Assembly (NCBI GenBank): GCA_963730115.1
Contig: CAVSQM010000001.1
Span: 310,001-374,000 of the forward strand
Direction: 5' to 3'
Length of the DNA: 64,000 bases
Origin: DASQFQ01 sp963730115
GTDB lineage: Bacteria > Actinomycetota > Thermoleophilia > Solirubrobacterales > Solirubrobacteraceae
Part shown: piece after piece, positions 38,180-46,153 of the stretch
Layout: every line of letters starts with the position of its first letter
How positions within the stretch are numbered: the first letter of the stretch is position 1
Made by a program: the position numbers and the translations under genes
Notes under the pieces: generated by a model
Told to the model about the DNA's origin: nothing
Database searches by the model: none
The model's input: the letters and a program-made list of their open reading frames with translations, nothing else

Positions 38180-38546
38180 ATGGACCGCATGGCGCGATCC
38201 GTCCTCGTGGTCGACGACTCGGCGCCGTTCCGCGCCACCGCCCGCGCGCTGCTCGAGGCGCGCGGGTACCGGGTCGTCGGCGCGGTCGCCGACGGCGGCG
38301 AGGCGCTCGCCGCCGTCGAGGCGCTGCGGCCCGACGCGGTGCTGCTCGACATCAGCCTCCCCGACACCGATGGCATCGCGGTCGCCGGTCGGCTGAGCGG
38401 CGACGGCGGCCCCGCGGTGGTGCTCGTCTCGACGCTCGACCCGGCCGCGCTCGGCGAGCGCCGTCGAGCGCTCGGGCGCCCGCGGCTTCCTGCCCAAGGC
38501 CGACCTCACCTCGCCCGCGCTGGTGGAGCTGCTGGGGCCGCCGTGA
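38180..38546 (+). CDS. Single-domain response regulator, frame interrupted
   Basis: About 121 residues forming one receiver domain and nothing else: SVLVVDDSAPFRATARALLE (acidic pocket), PDAVLLDISLPDTDG (phospho-Asp), VVLVSTLDPAALGE, then after a +1 change near 38457-38466 ERSGARGFLPKADLTSP (conserved Lys). Length 367 is one over a multiple of three. No output domain. ATG at 38180, or GTG at 38174 overlapping the permease stop. The stop overlaps the GTG of the NarL-type regulator. Confidence 0.82.
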
Positions 38547-39193
38547 CCGTCAGGATCGTCATCGCGGAGGACCAGGCGCTGCTGCGCGAGGGCATGGTGC
38601 GGCTGCTCGAGGACGCGGGCTTCGAGGTCGTCGCCGAGGCCGGCGACGCGCCCGACCTGCTGCGCAAGGTCGGCGCCCACAAGCCGGACCTCGCGATCGT
38701 CGACGTCCAGATGCCGCCCGGCAACGAGGACGACGGCCTGCTGGCGGCGCTGGAGATCCGCGCCACGCGGCCGGAGATCGGCGTGCTCGTGCTCTCCCAG
38801 TTCGCCGAGGAGCGCTACGCGGTCGACCTCGTGGGCGACGAGCCGACGAGGGTCGGCTACCTGCTCAAGGACCGCGTCGCCGACTTCGCGGCGTTCGCCG
38901 AGGCGGTCCGCCGCGTGGCGGCCGGCGGCGTCGTGCTCGATCCCACCGTCGTCTCGCACCTGATGGGCCGCCGCCGCCGCGACGACCCGCTCGACGCGCT
39001 GACCCCGCGCGAGCGCCAGGTGCTCGAGCTGATGGCCGAGGGGCGGACCAACCGCGGGATCGCCGAGGAGCTGGTCGTGACCAGCGCGGCGGTCGAGAAG
39101 CACGTGACCGCGATCTTCTCCAAGCTCGACCTGCCCGACGCGGCGAGCGACCACCGGCGGGTGCTAGCCGTCCTCGCCTTCCTCCGCCGCTGA
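38543..39193 (+). CDS. NarL/LuxR-type response regulator
   Basis: A 216-residue regulator. The receiver has VRIVIAEDQALLREGMVRLL, LAIVDVQMPPGNEDD (phospho-Asp) and GYLLKDRVADFAAFAEAV. The C-terminal HTH is LTPRERQVLELMAEGRTNRG, AEELVVTSAAVEKHVTAIFS. It probably controls the upstream ABC exporter operon in answer to the convergent histidine kinase. GTG start overlaps the single-domain receiver stop (GTGA). The 3' end overlaps the kinase gene by 30 bases. Confidence 0.92.
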   Translation: MTVRIVIAEDQALLREGMVRLLEDAGFEVVAEAGDAPDLLRKVGAHKPDLAIVDVQMPPGNEDDGLLAALEIRATRPEIGVLVLSQFAEERYAVDLVGDEPTRVGYLLKDRVADFAAFAEAVRRVAAGGVVLDPTVVSHLMGRRRRDDPLDALTPRERQVLELMAEGRTNRGIAEELVVTSAAVEKHVTAIFSKLDLPDAASDHRRVLAVLAFLRR

Positions 39194-40894
39194 GCGCAGC
39201 GGGATCCGGGCGCGCACCAGCGTGCCCGCGCCGGCCGGGCTCTCGACTGCGAGCGTGCCGTCGAGCGCGCCCACGCGGTCGGCGAGCCCGCGCAGGCCAC
39301 TGCCGCCGTCCAGCGCGGCGCCGCCGGCGCCGTCGTCGCGCACCTCGACGACGAGCTCCTCCCCCGTGTCGCGGACGTCGACGCGCGCGTGGCTCGCACC
39401 GGCGTACTTGGCGACGTTGGTGAGCGCCTCGGACACGACGAAGTAGGCGGCGGTCTCGACCGCGCTCGGCAGCCGCGTTCCGAGTTGCGTCTCGAACTCG
39501 ACCGGCAGCGGGGCGCGGGTGGCGAGCGTCTCGACCGCGGCGTCGAGCCCGCGCGAGGCGAGCACCGCCGGGTGGATGCCGGCCGCCAGCTCGCGCAGCT
39601 CCTCGACGGCCGCGTCCGCGTTGGCCACCGCCCGGTCGAGCAGCTCGCGCGCCGCCGGCTCCTCGACCCGCTCGCGCGCGAGCTGCAGGTCGATCTTGAG
39701 CGAGACGAGCCGCTGCTGCGCGCCGTCGTGGAGGTCGCGCGTCAACCGCCGGCGCTCGGCGTCGCCCGTCTCGACGATCCGCGCCCGGGAGGCCCGCAGC
39801 GCCTCGAGCCGCGCGCGCAGCTCGACCTCCAGTCGTCCGTTCTCGATCGCGAGCGCCACGGTGCTCGCCGCCTCGCGCAGCAGCTCCGGCTCGTCGCGGA
39901 GCTCGGCGCTGTGGATGAGCGCGCCGACCCGCCGCTCGCCGTGGCCGACCTCGGTCACCGCGCGCCCGTCCCCGGCCGGCGGCAGCGCGAGCGCGGCACC
40001 GTCCCCGTCGACGTAGCGCTCGTCATCCGGCAGCCAGTACGCGACCGCGAGCGTCGGGTCGCCCAGCGCCGTCCGCAGGGCGTCCCGCACCCCGGCCGGA
40101 CCCGGGTCGGCGGTCAGCCCCTGGATCAGGCGCCCGACGGCGGCGGTGCGGAAGAAGCGGCTGCGCGCCAGGCCGAGCACGAAGGCGGCGGGCAGCAGCG
40201 CGAACGCACCCAGGAACGCGAGCTGCGCCGCCCTGCTGTCGGCCGCGATCGAGACACCACCGAGCGCCACGATGACCGCGCCGAGCAGCAGCACCGGGTC
40301 GAGCCCGCGCCGCTCCACCCGGCTCGCCGCGCGCCGCCGCTGCGCCAGCAGCACGATCGTGGCGACGATCACCACCAGCTCGGCGATCAGCTCGAGCACC
40401 TCGAACGCGCTCACCACGTCCGGCGCCTCCGCGATCCCGTGCTCGTCGCCCAGCAGCACCTGCGGGGCGTGTAGGACCGTGGCCGTGACGTAGCCGACCG
40501 CGACCACCGCGCGCGCGGCCGCGCCCTCCAGCCGGCCGCTCGGGAAGGCCAGCAGCAGGTGCACGAGCAGCGCGACGATCAGCGTGTCGACCAGCGCGCC
40601 GAGCACGAACGGGAGCGGCGCGTCGGAGAACTGCAGGCCCGCGGTGACGACCGTGACGCCGACGGCGATCATCAGCGGCCCGGTCCGGTTGTCCGGTCGC
40701 CGTAGCCACGCGAACGCGCCCGCCGCCACGAACCCCCAGGCAAGTGCCACCCCGATGTACGCGACCGCGCGGCCGCCCTCGGGGAGATTGTCCGCGTCCG
40801 GCGTCAGCGCCAGCACGACGACGCCGAGCACGACGGCGAGCAGGCCGAGCGCGGCGGCGGCGCCGCGTCGCTGACTGCGCGTCAAGCCCTTCAA
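39164..40894 (-). CDS. Sensor histidine kinase (NarX/DesK type)
   Basis: About 576 residues. An N-terminal membrane domain of six to eight helices (VAYIGVALAWGFVAAGAFAW and others) is followed by a GAF-like linker region. The dimerisation box is GDAERRRLTRDLHDGAQQRL with the phospho-acceptor His, and the ATPase domain shows SEALTNVAKYAGASHARVDV, VEVRDDGAGGAALDGGSG and LRGLADRVGALDGTLAV. Partner of the adjacent NarL-type regulator. The start is uncertain: TTG at 40894 or 40885 follows a TACCCA hexamer, while an ATG at 40945 would overlap the divergent GNAT gene. Confidence 0.9.
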   Translation of the reverse strand: MKGLTRSQRRGAAAALGLLAVVLGVVVLALTPDADNLPEGGRAVAYIGVALAWGFVAAGAFAWLRRPDNRTGPLMIAVGVTVVTAGLQFSDAPLPFVLGALVDTLIVALLVHLLLAFPSGRLEGAAARAVVAVGYVTATVLHAPQVLLGDEHGIAEAPDVVSAFEVLELIAELVVIVATIVLLAQRRRAASRVERRGLDPVLLLGAVIVALGGVSIAADSRAAQLAFLGAFALLPAAFVLGLARSRFFRTAAVGRLIQGLTADPGPAGVRDALRTALGDPTLAVAYWLPDDERYVDGDGAALALPPAGDGRAVTEVGHGERRVGALIHSAELRDEPELLREAASTVALAIENGRLEVELRARLEALRASRARIVETGDAERRRLTRDLHDGAQQRLVSLKIDLQLARERVEEPAARELLDRAVANADAAVEELRELAAGIHPAVLASRGLDAAVETLATRAPLPVEFETQLGTRLPSAVETAAYFVVSEALTNVAKYAGASHARVDVRDTGEELVVEVRDDGAGGAALDGGSGLRGLADRVGALDGTLAVESPAGAGTLVRARIPLRSAAEEGEDG

Positions 40895-40925
40895 ATCTGG
40901 CCTGCTTTCTGGGTAGTGTCGGCGG
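40890..40925 (+). promoter_or_regulatory. Promoter of GNAT gene, leaderless
   Basis: TTCAAA (40890-40895), an 18-base spacer and TAGTGT (40914-40919) lie six bases before the GTG start at 40926. On the opposite strand TACCCA (40910-40915) shares the TA step and may serve the kinase gene. No ribosome site. Inferred. Confidence 0.5.
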
Positions 40926-41414
40926 GTGGCCAACCACATCGTCACGCGCAGGCTGCTGATGGTGCAACTCGGGGTGGAAGAAGCGGTCGCGCTCGTCGAC
41001 GGCCGCGGCGGCGGCGACCGCCCGTGGGCCCCCGGCTACCCCGACGACGGCGCGCTGGTGGCGGCCGGCTTCGTGATGACCGCGGCGCAGCATGGCCGCG
41101 ACCTCGGCGAGTACGGGACGTACGAGATCATCCGCCGCAGCGACGGCGCGGTGATCGGCGCCGCCGGATTCCTCGGCCCGCCGGACGAGACCGGCTCGGT
41201 GCGGGTCGGCTACGGGCTGGCCGAGTCCGCGCGCGGCCACGGCTACGCCACCGAGGCGCTGAAGGCGCTGCTGCAGTGGGCGCGCGGGCAGGACGGCCTG
41301 GTCGCCGTGACGGCCGACACCACGCGCACCAACGTCGCCTCCCAGCGGGTGATGGAGCGCGCCGGCATGCAGCGCGTCGGCGAGGACGGCGAGCTCCTCT
41401 ACTACATGGCATGA
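40926..41414 (+). CDS. GNAT (RimJ-like) N-acetyltransferase
   Basis: A 162-residue acetyltransferase. ANHIVTRRLLMVQLGVEEAV opens the fold, GTYEIIRRSDGAVIGAAGFL is the core, GSVRVGYGLAESARGHGYAT carries the acetyl-CoA loop and NVASQRVMERAGMQRVGED the last helix. Acceptor unknown (protein N-terminus, drug or small molecule). The GTG start is supported by a -10 six bases upstream. Confidence 0.88.
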   Translation: MANHIVTRRLLMVQLGVEEAVALVDGRGGGDRPWAPGYPDDGALVAAGFVMTAAQHGRDLGEYGTYEIIRRSDGAVIGAAGFLGPPDETGSVRVGYGLAESARGHGYATEALKALLQWARGQDGLVAVTADTTRTNVASQRVMERAGMQRVGEDGELLYYMA

Positions 41415-41451
41415 GCCCTCACAGCGCGCCCGCGTGGCACGTTGTAGGGGC

Positions 41452-41919
41452 ATGAGCGCGGTCGCGCTACCCCCGTTCTGGTCGCTCGTCGAGGCTCACG
41501 GCGACGAGCTGCTGGCGCACGCGCGCCGCATGACCGACGACGACAACGCCGAGGACGTGCTCCAGGACGCGCTGCTGCGCGCGCTCCGCGCCTACCCGAA
41601 GCTGCGCCACGGCGACCACCTGCGCGCGTGGCTGTACCGCGTGACGACCACCACCGCGCTCGACCTGCACCGCCGCCGCCGGCGCGAGGTGCCGACCGAG
41701 GAGCCGCCCGCGCCCGCCGTCGAGGCCGAGTACGACGACGGCGCGTTCGAGTCGCTGATCGCGCCGCTCGCCCCCACCGCCCGCGACGCGCTGCGGCTGC
41801 GCTTCGTCGAGGACCTCGACTACGACCGCATCGCCACCGCCCTCGGCACCACGCCGGAGGCGGCCCGCCAGCGCGTCTCCACCGCCGTCCGAACCCTGCG
41901 AGAGAGAGTCACCGCATGA
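41452..41919 (+). CDS. ECF RNA polymerase sigma factor
   Basis: A short 155-residue sigma factor. Region 2 is ELLAHARRMTDDDNAEDVLQ followed by HLRAWLYRVTTTTALDLHRR; region 4 is LAPTARDALRLRFVEDLDYD with helix-turn-helix RIATALGTTPEAARQRVSTA. No anti-sigma gene is adjacent; instead it overlaps (ATGA) an O6-alkylguanine-DNA alkyltransferase gene. ATG at 41452 has AGGGG four bases upstream. It may drive a DNA-alkylation response operon (inference). Confidence 0.87.
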   Translation: MSAVALPPFWSLVEAHGDELLAHARRMTDDDNAEDVLQDALLRALRAYPKLRHGDHLRAWLYRVTTTTALDLHRRRRREVPTEEPPAPAVEAEYDDGAFESLIAPLAPTARDALRLRFVEDLDYDRIATALGTTPEAARQRVSTAVRTLRERVTA

Positions 41920-42494
41920 CCCCCCTGACCGAGACGTTCCTCGACCGCCTGGCCTCCGCCGCCGTGCAGGAGGGCCTCGCCGACGCCGTCTACACGACGC
42001 TCGACACCCCGATCGGCCCGCTGCTCGTGGTCCAGGGCGAGCGCGGCGTGGTGCGGATCGCCTTCGAGGGCGAGCCCGAGGACGTCACGCTCGCCGGCGT
42101 GGCGGCCGGGGTCGGCCCGCGGATCGTGCGCTCCGACCGCGAGCTCGCCGCCACCCGCGACGCGCTCTCCGCCTATCTGGAGGGCGACGACGACACGCTC
42201 GGCCTGCCGGTCGACCTGACGCTCGCGCGTGGCCCGTTCCGCCGCTCCGTGCTGGAGGCGCTGCACCGCGAGGTGCACAGGGGCGAGGTGATCACCTACG
42301 GCGAGCTCGCCCGCGAGGCCGGCAACCCGCGCGCCGTGCGCGCGGCCGGGACGGCCTGCGCAACGAACCCGGTGCCGATCGTCGTACCCTGCCACCGCGT
42401 GCTGCCGGCCTCCCACAAGCTCGGCAACTACGGCGGAGGTCCGGACCGCAAGCGCGCGCTGCTCACGCTCGAGGGCGCGCCCTGGAGGGCCTGA
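41916..42494 (+). CDS. ogt: Methylated-DNA-protein-cysteine methyltransferase
   Basis: A 192-residue Ogt-type repair protein. The active site is NPVPIVVPCHRVLPASHKLG (PCHRV with acceptor Cys) after RGEVITYGELAREAGNPRAV. The N-terminal domain is VYTTLDTPIGPLLVVQGERG. An extra N-terminal helix (residues 1-25, TPLTETFLDRLASAAVQEG) precedes it. It removes alkyl groups from O6-alkylguanine. Sits between a sigma factor and an MFS gene in one coupled operon. Confidence 0.93.
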   Translation: MTPLTETFLDRLASAAVQEGLADAVYTTLDTPIGPLLVVQGERGVVRIAFEGEPEDVTLAGVAAGVGPRIVRSDRELAATRDALSAYLEGDDDTLGLPVDLTLARGPFRRSVLEALHREVHRGEVITYGELAREAGNPRAVRAAGTACATNPVPIVVPCHRVLPASHKLGNYGGGPDRKRALLTLEGAPWRA

Positions 42495-43651
42495 GCCGCT
42501 ACGGCGCGCTGCTGCGGCTCCCGGGCGTCCGGGCGCCGGTCTTCCTGTCGGCACTGGGCTCGCTGCCGATCGGCATGTACGGGCTCGCGATCGTGCTGCT
42601 GGCCCGCGAGTCGGCGGGCTCGTTCGCGGCCGCCGGCCTCGTCGCCGGCGCGTTCGGGTTCGTCAACGCGTTCGGCGCGGTCGTCCAGGGCCGCCTCATG
42701 GACCGGCTCGGGCAAGGGTCGGTGCTGCGAGTGGCGGCGGTCGTCCACGGGCTCGGCCTCATCGCGCTCGTGCTGGCGGCCGAGTCCGGCGCGCCCACCG
42801 GCGTGCTGGCCGTGCTGGCCGGCGTCGCCGGCTCCTGCCTGCCGCAGCTGCCGGGCGCGATGCGCTCGCTGTGGGGCTCGCTCGTCGCCGACGAGCAGGC
42901 GCGGCAGGCCGCCTACGCGCTCGTCGCGATCGTGTTCGAGGTGGCGGTGATCAGCGCGCCGGTGATCGTCGCGGGCGTCGTGGTCGTTGCCTCGCCGGCC
43001 GCCGCGGTGCTGACCGGCGCGGCGTTCGCCTGCGGCGCGGCGGTGGCGTTCAGCCTCACCGGCGCCTCGCGCCGGTGGCGCGGGGAGCGCCACGCGATCG
43101 GCTGGCTCGGCCCGCTGGAGTGGTCGGCCATGCGGGTGCTGACGGTCGCGATGGCCGCGTTCGGGACGGCGATCGGCGTGCTGCAGGTCGCCGTCCCCGC
43201 CTTCATGGCCGAGCGCGGCGCGGCCGAGACCGGCGGGCTGCTGCTCGCGTGCCTGTCGGCCGGCAGCCTCGTCGGCGGGCTCGTCTACGGCGCCCGCACG
43301 TGGCCCGGGACGCTCCGTCTCCGCCTCGTGGCCGTGCTCGGCGGGCTGGCGGCCGCGTGGTCGGCGCTCGCGCTCGCGGGCTCGCCGGGCGCGCTGGGCG
43401 CCGGCCTGGCGGTCGGCGGGCTCCTGCTCGCGCCCGCCACCGTCATCGGCTCCCACCTGCTCGACGTCGTCGCGCCGCGCGGCACGGTGACCGAGGCGTT
43501 CGGCGTCATGGTCATGGGACTCGTCGCGGGCACGGCCGCCGGCGCCGCGCTCGGCGGTCAGCTCGTCGACGGCCCGGGCTTCGCCGCCGCGATGCTGGCC
43601 GCGGGCGGCGTCTGCCTGCTGGGCGCGTTGGTCGCGCTCAGGATTCCGTGA
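42491..43651 (+). CDS. Major facilitator superfamily transporter, possible CTG start
   Basis: About 386 residues and 12 helices, for example MYGLAIVLLARESAGSFAAA, then GRLMDRLGQGSVLRVAAVVH, the A-loop motif after helix 2, and CLPQLPGAMRSLWGSLV. Probably a drug or metabolite exporter. Coding sequence clearly precedes the first ATG (42575): LSRYGALLRLPGVRAPVFLS reads back to CTG at 42491, which overlaps the ogt stop as CTGA. No ATG or GTG lies in frame upstream, so CTG initiation or a base error (GTGA) is implied. Confidence 0.82.
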   Translation: MSRYGALLRLPGVRAPVFLSALGSLPIGMYGLAIVLLARESAGSFAAAGLVAGAFGFVNAFGAVVQGRLMDRLGQGSVLRVAAVVHGLGLIALVLAAESGAPTGVLAVLAGVAGSCLPQLPGAMRSLWGSLVADEQARQAAYALVAIVFEVAVISAPVIVAGVVVVASPAAAVLTGAAFACGAAVAFSLTGASRRWRGERHAIGWLGPLEWSAMRVLTVAMAAFGTAIGVLQVAVPAFMAERGAAETGGLLLACLSAGSLVGGLVYGARTWPGTLRLRLVAVLGGLAAAWSALALAGSPGALGAGLAVGGLLLAPATVIGSHLLDVVAPRGTVTEAFGVMVMGLVAGTAAGAALGGQLVDGPGFAAAMLAAGGVCLLGALVALRIP

Positions 43652-44321
43652 TCCGGATCTGGCGGATCACGACCGGGTCCACCGGACGCTCGTCCTGATC
43701 GGCCTCGACGACGCCGATCTTGTCGACGACTTCCTGGCCCTTGGTCACCTTGCCGAGCAGCGCGTAGTCGGGCGGCAGATCGAGTTCCTCGCCGGTGACG
43801 ACGAAGAACTGGCTGCCGGACGTGCCGGCCGGCTCGGTCCCCGTCTTGGCCATCGCCACGACGCCCTTCTCGTAGATCAGGTCGTCGGGCGGGGCCTCGG
43901 TCACCGAGTAGCCGGGGCCGCCAGTGCCGTCGCCCTTGGGGTCGCCGCCCTGGATCACGAAGCCGGCGGCGATGCGGTGGAAGGGCAGGCCGTCGTAGAA
44001 GCCCTCATCGACCAGCGTCTTGAACGAGCCGCCGGTCTTCGGGGCGCGCTTCGCGTCGAGCGTGATGTCGAACTCGCCGCAGTTGGTCAGCACCCTCGCG
44101 ACGTAGGTCTTGTCCGGGTCGAGCTCGGCCGTCGGCTTGTCGATCTCGACGTCCTTCGGCTCGGCCGCCGGCACCGTCTCGCAACCGCCCTCGGCCGTCC
44201 CGGCGGGCGCCTCGGTCGCGTCGGGCGTCGCGGCCTTCTCGTCGTCGCCGCCACCACCGCAGGCGGCGAGGAAGAGCGTGCACGCGAGCAGCAGCGCGAC
44301 CGGCAGGGGGAGCCTGGACAT
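43638..44321 (-). CDS. Cyclophilin-type peptidyl-prolyl isomerase lipoprotein
   Basis: A 227-residue exported lipoprotein with signal LPLPVALLLACTLFLAACGG (lipobox LAAC). A spacer rich in Ala/Thr/Glu follows, then a cyclophilin domain: FKTLVDEGFYDGLPFHRIAA, GFVIQGGDPKGDGTGGPGY, KGVVAMAKTG, TSGSQFFVVTGEEL and DYALLGKVTKGQEVVDKI. It helps fold exported proteins on the outer face of the membrane. ATG at 44321. The 3' end overlaps the MFS gene by 14 bases. Confidence 0.93.
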   Translation of the reverse strand: MSRLPLPVALLLACTLFLAACGGGGDDEKAATPDATEAPAGTAEGGCETVPAAEPKDVEIDKPTAELDPDKTYVARVLTNCGEFDITLDAKRAPKTGGSFKTLVDEGFYDGLPFHRIAAGFVIQGGDPKGDGTGGPGYSVTEAPPDDLIYEKGVVAMAKTGTEPAGTSGSQFFVVTGEELDLPPDYALLGKVTKGQEVVDKIGVVEADQDERPVDPVVIRQIRITES

Positions 44322-44346
44322 GCGCGCCGATGATAATGACCGCCGC
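44322..44346. promoter_or_regulatory. Bidirectional promoter between cyclophilin and HAD gene
   Basis: The sequence ATGATAAT gives TATCAT on the minus strand (44330-44335), eight bases from the cyclophilin ATG, and GATAAT on the plus strand (44332-44337), nine bases from the GTG of the HAD gene. The two hexamers overlap around the same TA. Near-leaderless messages in both directions are inferred. Confidence 0.55.
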
Positions 44347-45144
44347 GTGCCGCTCTCCGCCATCGCCCGCCGCTATCAGCACTTCCTGCTGGATCTGGAC
44401 GGCTGCCTGTACGTCGGCGACGGCCCCACCGATCGCGCCGCGCCGGCGGTCACCGCCCTGCGCGAGGCCGGCAAGGGGATCGTCTTCCTCACCAACGACG
44501 TCGGCAGCAGCCCGGAGGAGATCGTGCGCAAGCTCTGGCGGCTCGGCTTCCAGGCCTCGCTCGACGAGGTGATGACGGCCGGCGCGGCGCTGCAGTTCAT
44601 GCTCGCCGAGCGCCCCGCCGGCGGCGCCGCCTTCGTGATCGGCTCCCAGGCGATCGTCGACCACGTCGCGGAGGCCGGCTACCGGATCGTCAACCAGACC
44701 GAGTTCGCCACCCGCGCCGACGTCGTGGTGGTCGCCGACCACGAGCGCTTCGACTACCGCGAGCTGCGCACCGCGGTCCAGGCCCTGGCGCGCGGCGCCG
44801 AGCTGATCGGGCTCAGCCGCGACCGCACGTTCCCGATGCCCGACGGCCCGTGGCCGGGCTCCGGAGCCGTCCTCGCCGCGGTCGAGACCGCCGCGGCCCG
44901 CAAGGCGGACGCGATCGTCGGCAAGCCGGAGCCCGCCATGTATACGGCCGCGCGCGACCGCCTCGGCGAGGGCAAGATCCTCGCCATCGGCGACCGCCTC
45001 GACGCCGACGTGCTGGGCGCCAAGCGCGCCGGGCACGACTCCGCGCTCGTGCTCACCGGCGCCACCGAGCGCAGCCAGATCGACGGCGCCCGCCCCGCCC
45101 CCACCCACGTCGCCGACTCGCTCTCGGCGCTGCTGCTCACGTGA
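44347..45144 (+). CDS. HAD-IIA family phosphatase
   Basis: A 265-residue HAD hydrolase of the NagD/phosphoglycolate-phosphatase group. Motif I is HFLLDLDGCLYVGDGPTDRA, motif II GIVFLTNDVGSSPEEIVRKL, motif III VGKPEPAMYTAARDRLG and motif IV ILAIGDRLDADVLGAKRAGH. Likely dephosphorylates a small phosphometabolite. GTG start at 44347. First gene of a long operon of overlapping genes reaching gatD. Confidence 0.9.
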   Translation: MPLSAIARRYQHFLLDLDGCLYVGDGPTDRAAPAVTALREAGKGIVFLTNDVGSSPEEIVRKLWRLGFQASLDEVMTAGAALQFMLAERPAGGAAFVIGSQAIVDHVAEAGYRIVNQTEFATRADVVVVADHERFDYRELRTAVQALARGAELIGLSRDRTFPMPDGPWPGSGAVLAAVETAAARKADAIVGKPEPAMYTAARDRLGEGKILAIGDRLDADVLGAKRAGHDSALVLTGATERSQIDGARPAPTHVADSLSALLLT

Positions 45145-45431
45145 GGCGGCGCCGCCACCAGACGCACCACAAGCACTCGTCCAAGAAGGGCTACCGGCGG
45201 CTGCTCGACCGCCTCGCGGCCCACGAGGACGTGCACCGCGTGGCCACCGGCCGCGTCAAGCCGCGCATGGGCGCGGGCCGCCCGGTCGCTCAGATCTCCA
45301 AGGTCCGCCAGATCGAGTCCGGCCTCTCCATCACCATCAACACGGATGGCGCCGTGATCGATGCCTACGTCGTGACTTCCGACCCGGCCGGGGTCGCCGC
45401 CTGGCTGCGCGAGGAAGGGCTGGCGCTGTGA
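45141..45431 (+). CDS. Small histidine-rich protein, DUF2103-like predicted metal-binding
   Basis: A 96-residue basic protein. The N-terminus VRRRRHQTHHKHSSKKGYRR is His/Arg/Lys-rich, followed by LLDRLAAHEDVHRVATGRVK, AQISKVRQIESGLSITINTD and DAYVVTSDPAGVAAWLREEG. The pattern recalls DUF2103 predicted metal-binding proteins, though I am not certain. GTG at 45141 overlaps the HAD stop; its stop overlaps the next GTG. Confidence 0.68.
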   Translation: MRRRRHQTHHKHSSKKGYRRLLDRLAAHEDVHRVATGRVKPRMGAGRPVAQISKVRQIESGLSITINTDGAVIDAYVVTSDPAGVAAWLREEGLAL

Positions 45432-46153
45432 TCGAGTTCTACGACCGTCCCGGCGTCCTGGAGCGCTACCGCGATGCCACCGCGGGCGGCTCCGACCTCC
45501 GGCTCGTCATGGAGGAGCCCGCTCTGCTCGAGGAGATCGGCGACCCGCTCGGCCTGCGCGTCGTCGACCTCGGCTGCGGCGATGCAGCTATCGGCCGCAT
45601 GCTGCTCGAGGCGGGCGCCGCCGGCTACCTCGGCATCGACAGCTCCGAGCGCATGGTCGCCATCGCCGAAGCGACGCTGCGCGGCACGTCCGGCGAGGTG
45701 GTGCGCGGCGACATCGCGGAATGGAGCGCAGCGCCCGGCGCGTTCGACCTCGTCGTCTCGCGGCTCGCGCTGCATTACGTGGAGGATCTCGGCGCCGTGC
45801 TCGCCGCGGCTCGCGCGGCGCTGACCCCCGCCGGTCGGATCGTGTTCAGCACCGTCCACCCGGTCATGACCTCCAACGACCCCCGCGAGGACCCGGATGC
45901 CTTGATGACCGACTGGGTGGTCGACGGGTACTTCGACCGCGGGCCGCGCGAGCGCCGCTGGCTCGGCGACACCGTGATCTGGCACCACCGGACGATCGAG
46001 GACCACCTGGCGGCGCTGCGCGGCGCGGGCTTCGAGCTGACCGCGCTGCGCGAGTGCGAGCCGCGCCACGAGCGCTTCGGTGGCGACGAGGCGGAGTACG
46101 CGCGCCGCCGCCGCATCCCGCGCTGTCTGCTCCTGGCGGGACGGCTGCCGTGA
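45428..46153 (+). CDS. Class I SAM-dependent methyltransferase
   Basis: A 241-residue methyltransferase. Motif I is LRVVDLGCGDAAIGRMLLEA, then GYLGIDSSERMVAIAEATL, RGDIAEWSAAPGAFDLVVSR and LALHYVEDLGAVLAAARAAL. The C-terminal FSTVHPVMTSNDPRED and IWHHRTIEDHLAALRGAGF match a common small-molecule methyltransferase group. Substrate unknown. Coupled to both neighbours by GTGA overlaps. Confidence 0.88.
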   Translation: MIEFYDRPGVLERYRDATAGGSDLRLVMEEPALLEEIGDPLGLRVVDLGCGDAAIGRMLLEAGAAGYLGIDSSERMVAIAEATLRGTSGEVVRGDIAEWSAAPGAFDLVVSRLALHYVEDLGAVLAAARAALTPAGRIVFSTVHPVMTSNDPREDPDALMTDWVVDGYFDRGPRERRWLGDTVIWHHRTIEDHLAALRGAGFELTALRECEPRHERFGGDEAEYARRRRIPRCLLLAGRLP

